From Thermothielavioides terrestris NRRL 8126 (Eukaryota; Ascomycota; Sordariomycetes; Sordariales; Chaetomiaceae), in NCBI RefSeq assembly GCF_000226115.1, contig NC_016461.1, positions 2,852,001 through 2,916,000 of the forward strand: a stretch of DNA of 64,000 nt, written 5' to 3'. Under the pieces are notes generated by a model. The model was not told where the DNA came from. It saw only the letters and a list, made by a program, of their open reading frames with translations, and did not search any database. Numbering within the stretch: position 1 is the first letter of the stretch; the number at the start of each line of letters is the position of its first letter. This document shows, piece by piece, positions 35,246 to 44,629 of this stretch. A program made the translations under genes and the position numbers.

Positions 35246-35589
35246 ACAACAACACGACCTCGGACCTGATCGACCCGAGCCTGCTGGAGCCGCTGTCGGA
35301 GATCCTCACGCCGATCCAGCTGGGCGATCTGCGGCTCGACTGCCTGGCCAAGCAGCGCATGAAGGCCCAGTTCCTGCTGTGCGAGGTGCAGAAGCTGAGC
35401 AAGGTGCTGGACCTCCTGCGGCGGCCGCCCGCCAAGGTGGGTCGCACGCCGCGGGCATCTGATCATCCCGGGCCGTCGTCCGCGCGGGAGCCGTTGGTCC
35501 CGGCCATGCACCAGTTCCTCTCGGCGAACCTGCACCACCTGACCACGCTGATCAAGGAGTACTGCATTGCCGAGCTACCCCGGCAGTAG
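33994..35589 (+). CDS. AflR-like Zn(II)2Cys6 regulator
   Basis: Single-exon protein of 531 aa. The zinc cluster at residues 46-73 begins CDRCAMFKVRCDKRRPSCER and ends QAQC, followed by the basic linker PYRWKGKPSA. The remainder resembles the AflR C-terminal family: a CTHDSAVPLLVAAICSKVLS helix, then PIQLGDLRLDCLAKQRMKAQ and an FLLCEVQKLSKVLDLL segment. A Ser/Asn tract at about residues 389-420 comes from an AGC/AAC microsatellite. AflR-type proteins are typical pathway regulators of NR-PKS clusters and usually bind TCG-N5-CGA-like sites (family knowledge). The frame is open upstream of the ATG; the start at 33994 is the first ATG, and the next (34003) is equally usable. Confidence 0.9.
35160..35252 (+). 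repeat. AGC/AAC trinucleotide microsatellite inside CDS
   Basis: About 30 trinucleotide units encoding Thr, then Asn, then Ser/Asn runs in the AflR-like regulator. In-frame length variation would not break the protein. Confidence 0.9.
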
Positions 35590-36078
35590 AAGTAGGACCT
35601 GGAGGTGCAACGAGGGTTGGTCCAATGACATTTGCACCATAGAATTGAAAGAAGAAGAGGGAAAGAAAGAAAGGGAGGAAGAGAGGAAGAAGACAGAGAA
35701 AGAAACACATGTACATATCAATACGTTATGCCCCCCATGTGACGTAGCTTCTTCGGGGTCCTGGAGGGAAAACAGGCGCACGCAAGTAGTGTACGGATAG
35801 ACCAGAAATCTTGCTGGCTGTTTGGGTGGTTGAGCGGGTGGCGGGTTCAAACACTGCTGATGACCATGTTTACTCTGTTTTGGCAAAGTTGTTTGGTGTC
35901 CGTTGTTCAATTCGGGATGGAGCTTTGATTAACTCGTCACCTCACTCCAGGCAACCATGTTGCCCCATGTTGCGGTACTGACAATAGAATAGACGGCCTC
36001 CTCGTGGGCTGTGGTTACCTACTTCCAACTGCTCCTTAATCGGGCCCGGGACAGCACCGAGAAAATGGACGGGACAGT

Positions 36079-36160
36079 TTCTTCCCTCCCCCTACTTTCC
36101 TCCTTTTCTCCTTTCTTTTCTTTTCTTTTTTTTTTTTTCCTTTCTTTTTTTTTTCCCTTT
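36079..36160. repeat. pyrimidine (CT/T) tract
   Basis: Low-complexity C/T then T-rich tract, typical of fungal promoters. Confidence 0.8.
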
Positions 36161-36350
36161 GGTACGCGAAACCCAGCGATGCCGCCTTCCCTGCTCTCTA
36201 GACTCGATTTCCTCGCTGCCAGTCGAAGTTTTCGGCCCCAAATTGGTAAGATTACCGCAAATGGGCGGTCCTAACTAGGTAGGCCGACTCGATAGGATGG
36301 ATCCCTCGGTGGTGTAACACCGAGGGAAACCCAACCACCGTGGGAAACCG

Positions 36351-36364
36351 CCGAACTGCCGAGG
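36351..36364 (+). promoter_or_regulatory. CCGA-N4-CCGA direct repeat
   Basis: CCGAACTGCCGAGG, about 265 bp upstream of the FMO-ADC ATG. The core CGAACTGCCGAG is identical to the copy at 40395, and the spacing matches the repeats at 28658-28842. Confidence 0.5.
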
Positions 36365-36627
36365 TAGCCGGCGAGCTTACTTTTTGCGCACAACGGCGAC
36401 TCAAACAGCTTGGTCAATAATCAGAAGGCGCGACAATGAGACGATAATCAGGAGATGCGACAACTGCTCGGGTTGCGATTTTCAACGAGACAGCAAAGAA
36501 CCCTATGGCGGGAACAGAGGAGACGGACAAAGTTAAGAACATTCAATGCTCCTGCTCTCGAGATAGGATAGAACTTCGTGGCAATCAGATATCGTTACCC
36601 AGACCCGAAACTTGTGCACTTGCGATA

Positions 36628-39292
36628 ATGGCGCCCGCCAGCACTACTGATTATAGCGCAAACGGAAACGGAAACGGCGTCAGCGCCGCTCCGGCTGCGA
36701 CGCCGTTGAAGGTGGTCATCGTTGGGGCGGGTATCGGCGGCCTTGTACGTCCTCCGTCGCACGTCTTTGCGGCTTTCGGCGCTGAAAGTGCCGTAAATGC
36801 TAATGAATCAACATAGACCGCGGCACTCGCCCTCAGACAGCAAGGACACGACGTCACGCTGCTCGAGTCGTCCAAGTTCAGCAACGAAATCGGCGCGGCC
36901 ATCAATGTGCCCCCTTACTGCGGCGCAGTCCTGAAGCGGCTGGGGCTCGACCTCGACAAGGAGAAGAGCGTCGGCGCCATCGAGTGCACCGGGTGCAACA
37001 TCTGGGGCGCGTCCGGCCAGAAGTTCCACTTCCTCGACTACCATGCTGAGCGCGGACGATGGCAACAGGTGGGCGGATGCGGATCCCCTAATCTTCGGCG
37101 GACCTTTGCCTTCTAACTTCCGAGTAGCTGCGACGGCTTGTACATCGGGCCCACCTGCATACCGCCCTTCGCGAGAAAGCGCTCGCCCCTGAGGGTCCCG
37201 GGAAGCCATGCACGCTCCGGACTTCGTCGAAAGTGGTGTCTGTCGACCCGGAACAAGGCGAAGCGGTGCTGGAGAGCGGCGAGAAGGTGTCCGGGGATCT
37301 AATCATAGGAGCGGATGGAGTGCACGTTAGTCAACTCCCGCCCTAAATTAGGCGAATGCATGCTAGGCGGCGTGAGCTGACAAAGAAGGGCAGTCGCAAT
37401 GCCGCAAGGCCCTCGTCAGGGGCCAGGGCTATGTCCCTTTCGACAGTGGCATCAGCGCCTTTCGCTTTCTCATCCCTATGCAGGAGCTCCGCGACGACCC
37501 GCTGACCAAAGACGTGATCGGCGAGCCTGGAAATCTGCTGGTGGTAATGGGGACGGGGTGCAAACGGCTCGTGTGCTATCCGTGCTACAACAACACTATC
37601 ATGAACTGTATCTACTTGCATCCGAGCACGGAGTCGCGAGCTTACGCTGAAGGTGTGCTTTCCCTCAGACAAAAAAGGTTGCCCCTGAGTCGTACCTAAT
37701 GATCGCTTGCAGGCCCGGGTCTGAAGGAGGAAATGACTGTCAAGCAACAAATGCTGCAGATCGCGAGTGAACTAGCTCCTCCCTTCAGAGCCATCCTGGA
37801 AAAGGCGCCAGACGATATGCCGAAAGCCTGGGTTTTGCTGGACATGCCTACTTTGCCGACCTGGGTCAATGGCAAAATGGCGCTCCTGGGGTGAGTGATT
37901 TGGACAGGAACGAGATCCGGCCCATGAATCCTCCAGCTAACGTCTGTACTTAAGCGATGCGGCTCACCCGTTTCTACCTCATCGAGGTGAGGGCGCGGCA
38001 CAAGCCATCGACGATGCAGTGTCCCTCGGAATCTTTTTGCCGCTGGGGACCTCGGTTGAAGACATTCCCGAGAGGCTCGCTCTCTACGAGCGCTCTCGAA
38101 AGGAGCGAGCTGAGCGCATCCAGGAAGCCTCTCGCCTGAACAGTCTGCCTGTGGCCGAGCAGAGAAAGAAAGGCTTCAACCGTAAGTCATCGGATTCTCA
38201 GATCTCACCGGACTGGTCGCCATCGCCCAGCCTCCCGCCTTCCGCCTCCTAGCTGTCACCCTCAGCGCGCTTGTTAGACGGTTGGAATACTAACTCGCAA
38301 CTGAAAAAGCCCGTGAGTTCGACGATTACAGCTTCAGCCACGATCAATGGCACAAATCAACCAGAGCCCTGCGCGAAGCCCAGTGGGCAAAGCTGCCCTA
38401 CCGATGGCGCCAACCCCTCGGATTCGGACCGGCTCCGGGCCCCTGCCAGCCACGGCACCAGCTGCACGGCAGGAAAGAGGGCTCTCGGGTCTCCCAGCCA
38501 TACCGGGTTGTCCATTCCATCCGGTTCGCCACATCCAAGACGTTCCTGCAGAACCTGTTCCCGACTCCTTCCTTCTCGTTCGCTGCGCCCGACACGGTCG
38601 TGCAGGCATCTTGGGTCTGCTCCTCGTTCCGTGACCTGCCTTGGCTGGGCGGGGCCGGGTACGACCGCGTTGCCCTGCACCTCCACGGCGTCCAGTACAC
38701 CCGGGCCAACGGCGAGTCGGTCCTGGGGGCGTTTGTTCCCGTCCAGTTTGAGAATCTGGCCGATGCGGTCGTCACGGGGCGCGACGAGCGCGGAGCTCCC
38801 ACCTACGGATGCGATATCGAGAGATCCGACACGCCCGATTCCAAGACCATCACGCTGAGCTGGCGTGGAGCTGTGTTCGGCCAACTCCGATGGGCCGGCT
38901 TGTCTGAGCGAGCGACAGCGGTGCCAGCGCCCAAGATCGATCGTGAACAGGGCCTCCTCATGTATCGGTACGTTCCGGCTATCGGGAAGCCAGGAAAGGC
39001 GGACGTCGAGTATGCGGTGTTTGATCCGTACGATGCCTCCCTTGGACCCGGAAAGGAGGCCGACAGCGGACATGCCAACGGAACCCTCAAACCATCTGGT
39101 GCCACGGACCCAGACTCCCTCTATGCCTCTCAGGCTTCGTTCCAGTTCACCGCTGGCGAGTGGCAGTCGCTGCCTACGATGCACCTTGTTGCGAAGACTC
39201 TCCAGGATATCCCGATCTACGACATTCTGGAGGCAAAGGTGGAGACAGTTGAGGGCGGTGACGATTTCACGCACGCTCAACGGATCGACTAA
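36628..39292 (+). CDS. FAD-dependent monooxygenase fused to an acetoacetate-decarboxylase-like domain
   Basis: Predicted 737 aa in seven exons (36628..36744, 36817..37068, 37128..37325, 37394..37652, 37713..37890, 37955..38181, 38310..39292). Residues 25-405 are a salicylate-hydroxylase-like flavoprotein: KVVIVGAGIGGL (FAD GxGxxG), SGDLIIGADGVH, and GDAAHPFLPHRGEGAAQ. The frame then runs unbroken through EFDDYSFSHDQW and the linker (RWRQPLGFGPAPG) into an ADC-like beta-barrel at about 450-735, including VPVQFENLADAVVTGRDERG. In ADC enzymes a lysine lies in the segment after GREE-x-G-x-P; here that segment reads GAPTYGC with Thr575, so the Schiff-base lysine is absent. The first half probably hydroxylates the polyketide. 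The second may bind or cyclise it, or be a pseudoenzyme (inference). No stop or frameshift separates the halves. Confidence 0.88.
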
Positions 39293-41554
39293 ATAGTAGT
39301 CGGCTTCCTCGATGGTTTGCAAAGTTACGGGTCAAGTGGCAGGCGCCCCCATGCTGCGGACTTCTCTGGTTGTGATGATCTACCTGAGTTTGACTCGTTG
39401 TAACGAGGGCAAGGCTCCCAACAACTCACATCCACCCAACTCAATTCAATCCAATTCAATGAAATTTGACCCTGTTTTCAATTAATCCTGGACCTGTTGG
39501 TTCGGATTGAGTAAATAGCAAGACCACATCCTCGCTAGCATCTCGCAAGATGCCTCCCAGCCCGCCCAGCCTGGCTCAGCCCAGCCCAGCCAGCAACCAC
39601 AGCCACCACCAATCGGCCTGTTCCCAACTGTCTGGGCTGGGCATACAAACGGAGCTAACGTGATAACCAAAAAAGGAGAGTCACATTTCCATACTGGCAC
39701 CCCACCACTGATCAACGTGCAACTGCAGGAATGATTACGGATCTGATACCGGATCATTTTATCAGCAGTGCGTCAACTACGGTGGCAAATGGGAGAGCGT
39801 TCCTCGGCACAGGGTGCGCACGGTTGCGTAGGTGTTTAAGCCCAGTTATGTGTTCTTGAAGAGCGCCGGGAGGCGATCGACTCTCCCCCAGCTGAACGGT
39901 ACCTCCTATGAATAACCCCAAAATGAAAAGTGCCCGAAATTAGACTCCGCTTTGGCGTAGCAACAGGGCAGTGCAGGAGGAACCGGCTGCTCAAGTGTGT
40001 GATATGTGATACTCTCCAATCCCCTTGGGCCACAGCATGGGTGTTGTTGAATGCGTGAATGTACCTTACCTTCGAAGCTTGATTTCCGCAATAGCGCGAC
40101 TTGTGCAAACGACCGAGCACTGCCAAATGAACTCACAACCCCAGGCAGTCCAAGAACACGGCAACATTACTTGTCTATCAGGGGGAGGCACTGCGTGCCC
40201 CGAAGGCTAGGACCTCGGACGTCGACGCCGTCCAGTTAGCCTGGCCACAGGGCAGGCCCTGATGGCGTCCGGCTCGCCTTCTAGACAAAATCAATAATGA
40301 CACCTTCTCCCCCCAATGCCACCTCTTTCTCAGCCCGCCCGCCATTTTCGTCTCGTTGCTGCCACCAGGCGCGGCTTAAGGTGGTGTAAGAGGTCGAACT
40401 GCCGAGCTGAACTTCCTGTACGGGCAAGCCCAATGGACGCTTATCCGCCGTTGCTATAAGGCTAGTATGTCATAGATCACTTCGTGGATGAGTCTCTAAC
40501 TTAATGGGAGCACACCTATAGAGGCCATCGCTTACGATTTAATACCTACTCGCCAGTGACTGACTTCTACACTAGAAGTTTTGTTTAGTAGCTCTCGAAA
40601 GCTCCCGTCCATTTACAACAGAGTAGTTGCAGTCGCAGTAGAAAAACAGGGAGTAGATTTCTTAGAGCAACTTCTTGTCTCTATGGCAGGACACTGCTTA
40701 GCAGATCGACGGACGTGCTATAGAATTTCAGAGGGGCGATGTCACTGGTCATGGATGGTCGGTGCTGGGATTTGAGGATGCATTGTTTTCAAGCAGATCT
40801 TGGCCGCGGGGAAGTCTGGCCCGGTCGGAGTCATACCCCCCTGGACGTTGAGAATTTTTTCTCAATGTCAGCTTCTCGTGTAAACAAGCCACGCGAGAAC
40901 TAGTGTACGCCGGACTGTTACACAGCTCGGATAGCCGCGGTTCGAAATGTCCCCAAGCCCGGGGGAAGGGGGCGAAGTGGGTCACCCCGTCAGCGATCAG
41001 CACGCCGCACCAGGGCATTTCCTGGACACCACATGCGGGCGCAGTTCGGCCCAGGGGCAGATTAGGAAGGTCATCACCATTTCAGAGTCTGGGGTGGTTT
41101 TCTGCACCGGGCAATCCCGGGGACGGCTCCAATGCCACGCTCCCCTGGAACTTCTCGAAGCTTTTATTTCCCCTCGTCCGCATAAGCCGCCGCCGACCGA
41201 CCCCACGCGGGGTCGGCAGTGCCGGTCCTCACACGTTCGGCCTGCACGTCGTCGTGGCGCCGCACCATCAGCATGCATCGCGTGACGACGACGCACTGAT
41301 AGCGCCTTGCTTTGCATCTCCACATCTCCATTGCGGTTCCTGCATCGAAGCGGCTGGATCCACGGCCATCCAATCGCGATCTCCAATTTTCTCCTGTCGC
41401 TGTGGGCCGCACGATTTACCTTGACGACGCGATAAGAGTATCTGCAACCCCAGATATTTACCCCCCCAGATTCCTACCCCCCAGATACGCTATTTCCCGG
41501 TACACCGCCAACCTCGGGAGACTCGACAACACACTCTCAACCAAGACGTTCGAG
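39293..41554. other. 2.3-kb intergenic region
   Basis: Gap between the fusion gene and the amino acid permease, both on the plus strand. It contains an AT-richer stretch (about 40440-40770) with no recognisable gene or transposon, and a CGAACTGCCGAG element at 40395. Its left part is a plausible right border of the cluster. Confidence 0.45.
40394..40406 (+). promoter_or_regulatory. TCGA-N4-CCGA element
   Basis: TCGAACTGCCGAG shares 12 of 12 core bases (CGAACTGCCGAG) with the 36352 copy. It also shares the GGTGGTGTAA word found 10-40 bp upstream in both places. About 1.15 kb upstream of the permease ATG. Confidence 0.4.
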
Positions 41555-43384
41555 ATGAAGGACGAGGTATCCCTTGAGAGTCGGGTCGCCGACGAGGCGC
41601 CGGGCGGCTCGCAGCTCGTCGATGGCATTGTTTCACTCGACCCCGCCTCGCAGCTCCAACGTGGTCTGAAGAGCCGGCACATCCAGTTTCTGGCACTGGG
41701 AGGCGCGTATGTTTGCCTGCTCTTCAATCATCTTCCGCTGGCATGCAGCATCGACTAACCACTCACGCCAGCATCGGAACCGGTCTGTTCGTCGGATCTG
41801 GTGCGAGCCTCGCCATCGTCGGCCCTGTGCCGTTATGGCTGGCCTATCTCTCCATGATGTTGGTCGTGTGGATAGTGGTACGACATCCTGAGCGCTTTTT
41901 TTCGCCAGTTACGGTTTTGGGAAGCTCTTCGTTGCTCCCGAGACAGCCCCCTTGCTCCCGAGCTGCTCTCGATGTCCCAATCAGGGAAGCTAACACATGT
42001 TATTGGACAGATGAACACCATCGCCGAGATGACGACGTACCTGCCCATGAGGGGCATCACATTGCCCTACTTCGCCGACCGTTTTGTCGACGGGAGCCTA
42101 GCCTTCGCGCTAGGATGGAACTACTGGTACGCCTATGCGATCTTGGTTGCGGCAGAGTCGACCGCCGGCTCCATCTTGCTCCAGTACTGGGACACGCCCG
42201 TCCCGTCGGCCGTCTGGATCACCATCATCCTGCTCGTGGTTCTGTTGCTGAACATCTTCGCCGTCTCGGTCTTTGGCGAGGCCGAGTTCTGGTTCGCCAG
42301 CATCAAGCTCATCACGATCCTCGGCCTGGTGATCGTGGGCATCGTCATCATGGCCGGCGGCGCACCCGCCGGCGGAGCGATCGGGTTCCATTACTGGCAT
42401 GACCCGGGCGCCTTCAAGGAATACGTCGGGACCGGCGCGACGGGGCGCTTCACCGCCTACTGGACCGCGTTTGTCCGAGCCGGCTTCAGCTTCATCACGT
42501 CCCCGGAACTCATCGGTCTGGCCGCCGGCGAGACGGTGGCCCCCCGCCGCAACATCCCCAAGGCCGCCCGCCGCTTCCTCGCCCGCCTCGCGCTCTTCTA
42601 CGGCGTCAGCACCCTGATCGTCGGCGCCATCGTGCCCTCGGATGACCCGCACCTGCTGTCGCCCGAGTCCAACGCCAACGCGAGCCCGTGGGTCATCGGC
42701 ATCCAGCGCGCCGGCATCCGCGGGCTGAACCACGTCATCAACGCGGCGATCCTGACGTCGGCCTGGTCCGCCAGCAACGCCTTCCTGTACTCGGGCTCGC
42801 GCGTGCTGTACTCGATGGCGGCCACGGGCCAGGCGCCCCGCGTCTTCGCCCGCACCAACCGCCGCGGCGTGCCCTACCTCGCCGTCCTCGCCACCTGGGC
42901 CGTCGGCCTGCTGGCCTACCTCAACGTGTCGGAGAACGGCGCCCGCGTCTTCGGCTGGTTCTCCAACGTGTCGACCATTTCGGGCTTCATCGCCTGGATC
43001 GTCATCATGGTGACCTACCTGCGCTTCCGTGCCGCGCTGACCGTCCAGGGCCTGCTGCACACCCTGCCGTTCCGCACCGTCGCGCAGCCGTACGCCACGT
43101 GGGCCACGCTGGCCATCGTCATCCTGCTGACGCTCACCAACGGGTTCCAGGTGTTCTCGCCCAGCCGGTGGAACTATCAGGACTTTTTGGCCGCGTACAT
43201 CACGATCCCGGCCTTTCTGCTGCTGTACCTGGGGCACAAGCTGTGGTTCCGCACGCCGTTCGCTAAGAAGGCAGAGGACATCGACGTGTTGACCGGCAAG
43301 AAGGAGATGGACGAGTTCTGCGCGAATGACCGCCCGCCGGTGGCGAAGAACTTTGCGCAGAAGATCTGGTTCTGGATTGCATGA
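41555..43384 (+). CDS. amino acid permease (APC family, fungal YAT type)
   Basis: Plasma-membrane amino acid/proton symporter, 543 aa in three exons (41555..41706, 41772..41877, 42011..43384). Splicing rebuilds the first transmembrane helix, FLALGGAIGTGLFVGSG, the family's most diagnostic motif; exon 3 opens MNTIAEMTTYLP. Other signatures are FALGWNYWYAYAIL and FSFITSPELIGLAAGETVAPRRNIPKA, and ILTSAWSASNAFLYSGSRVLY in the later helices. About twelve membrane helices are present, with hydrophilic termini. Substrate specificity cannot be told. It sits just beyond the polyketide cluster and may be unrelated to it. Confidence 0.94.
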
Positions 43385-44125
43385 TGTCCGGGTAAACATG
43401 GACACAGTATGTGGCATAAGCGAGCAGCTGTGCGATGTACCTAAGAACCTCCAATGTCCAGGTGCCAGGAATTGCTTAAGGCATGGATGGACCAGGCTTG
43501 CGCCGTCAATCTAAGAAAGGTCCTTCTCTCTCCCCCCTCTCCTCTCTCCTTCTCTCCATTCTCTTCTTCTCTTCTCCGTTCTCCTTTCCCCTCTCCTCTC
43601 ATTCTTGCTATCCCGCCCTTCTCCCCATTACAAGATCTCCGTGTGGTGAGCCAGCCGATTGAAGAGCTCAAATTCTTCGCTACGCCACTCCGGCCCGCTT
43701 TCGGTGTCACGCATTATCATCAAGCCGGCCTCGCAGGACGGTTAGGGTCTCTCGGATAAGTATTTGCCAAGAACGATTCTAGCATTGTACCGCGCTTTGG
43801 ACAAGCCAACGGTGATACATCAAAGAATAACGTAGTTATTTAAGGACAGCATGAAGCTCTCCCCTTGTGGAAGTTGTCTGTTATTGACTTCCCATCCTAA
43901 TACGGTTGGTGTTTGGCCATGGTTAGCATTGTCGAAAAGAACAAAGAGACTCGACTCATATGCATGTCAAAGACAATACGCTGAGTGGGCCATAGGATAA
44001 ATAAGGCACAATGCTCCTTAGTGTGCTCGGGTATATACCTGACGGCCCGCAGCTCCGGTGTCATTGCCCTGGCGGAGTTGGAAAAGGACTTTCCCGGGCT
44101 GCATCGAGTCTTGTTGTCGCAAGGA
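43385..44125. other. intergenic region
   Basis: Permease 3' flank with a long CT-rich stretch at 43521-43601. The open frame of the following orphan extends back to about 43985. A possible acceptor (CCCGCAG) at about 44045-44051 hints at an upstream exon of that gene. Confidence 0.4.
43521..43601. repeat. CT-rich low-complexity tract
   Basis: About 80 bp almost entirely C and T with TCTCC/TCTTC motifs, downstream of the permease. Confidence 0.8.
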
Positions 44126-44629
44126 ATGCCGGGGTACACTTACCCTCGCATGGTGAAGTACAGTTGCCACATTGTCCTTTTCGGTCAAATCCGCAAAGAG
44201 GGCTGGCGTGACGACCATATGAGATTCCGGAAGGTTCTGAAGGAGGACGAGCTCTGCCCAACCTGCGAGAAGCGGCTGGAACGGGAGATGTGCCGCACTC
44301 TCCACTGGCTGCAGCCTCGGGTCGACTTCACGACTGAAGTCGTGCACCTCTATCGCAACAACACGGTCAAACGCGTGATCGATGCTGCCTTGCCGTTGAC
44401 AAGGAAAACCGAGTCAGTCCGCGGCGGTCAGGATAGCTTCGAAAAAAGGGATTCACCCATACTTGCAAGCAAGGAAAAGAATGCAAGCGGAAAAATGCCG
44501 AGCTTTCCGCCCTTCGCAAAAAAGGGCGCTCAGCATAGGATGGAACTTCAGGATACAGACACCGAATATGACGATCTAGAGGATAGTCCTGCTGAGGATG
44601 ACGGTGAGGATACACTCAGCAGCGCGTAA
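44126..44629 (+). CDS. hypothetical protein with CPTC motif
   Basis: Predicted 167-aa protein of unknown function. It has a basic, mixed N-terminal half with a single CPTC pair (possible metal or disulfide pair) in DELCPTCEKRLEREMC, which also contains a third Cys. The acidic C-terminus (TEYDDLEDSPAEDDGEDT) is typical of disordered tails. The frame is open upstream to 43985 without an ATG, so either the start is at 44126 (GMPGYTYPR), or at 44150 (MVKYSCHIV), or a 5' exon is missing. No family recognised; could be a gene fragment. Confidence 0.45.
   Translation: MPGYTYPRMVKYSCHIVLFGQIRKEGWRDDHMRFRKVLKEDELCPTCEKRLEREMCRTLHWLQPRVDFTTEVVHLYRNNTVKRVIDAALPLTRKTESVRGGQDSFEKRDSPILASKEKNASGKMPSFPPFAKKGAQHRMELQDTDTEYDDLEDSPAEDDGEDTLSSA

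Larger units (their letters stand above)
35590..36627. promoter_or_regulatory. upstream region of FMO-ADC gene
   Basis: 1 kb between two plus-strand genes. It holds a purine-rich stretch just after the AflR-like stop, a pyrimidine tract at 36079-36160, near-repeats CCGAGGGAAACCC (36320) and CCGTGGGAAACCG (36338), and a CCGA-N4-CCGA element at 36351. Confidence 0.5.

Noticed and set aside
38271..38858. Interpreting the overlapping frames near 38.3-38.9 kb as a frameshift between the FMO and ADC parts
   Set aside because: Reading from the acceptor at 38309 gives one uninterrupted frame through the FMO end, linker and ADC domain, so no frameshift is needed.
14570..39292. Assignment to the bikaverin or cercosporin pathways, because PKS, OMT, FMO, NmrA-like, MFS and zinc-cluster genes co-occur in those clusters
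   Set aside because: The OMT is the small COMT type rather than the larger plant-type OMT, the FMO is fused to an ADC-like domain instead of standing alone or being fused to an OMT, and the PKS has one ACP. Gene content alone does not justify naming a product.
40440..40770. AT-richer stretch considered as a RIP-mutated transposon relic
   Set aside because: Composition is only moderately AT-rich, with no terminal repeats, no transposase-like frame and no strong TpA excess visible by eye.
42110..43417. 435-codon minus-strand frame opposite the permease
   Set aside because: Low-complexity Glu/Gly/Arg/Val-rich translation typical of the antisense of GC-rich membrane-protein coding sequence.
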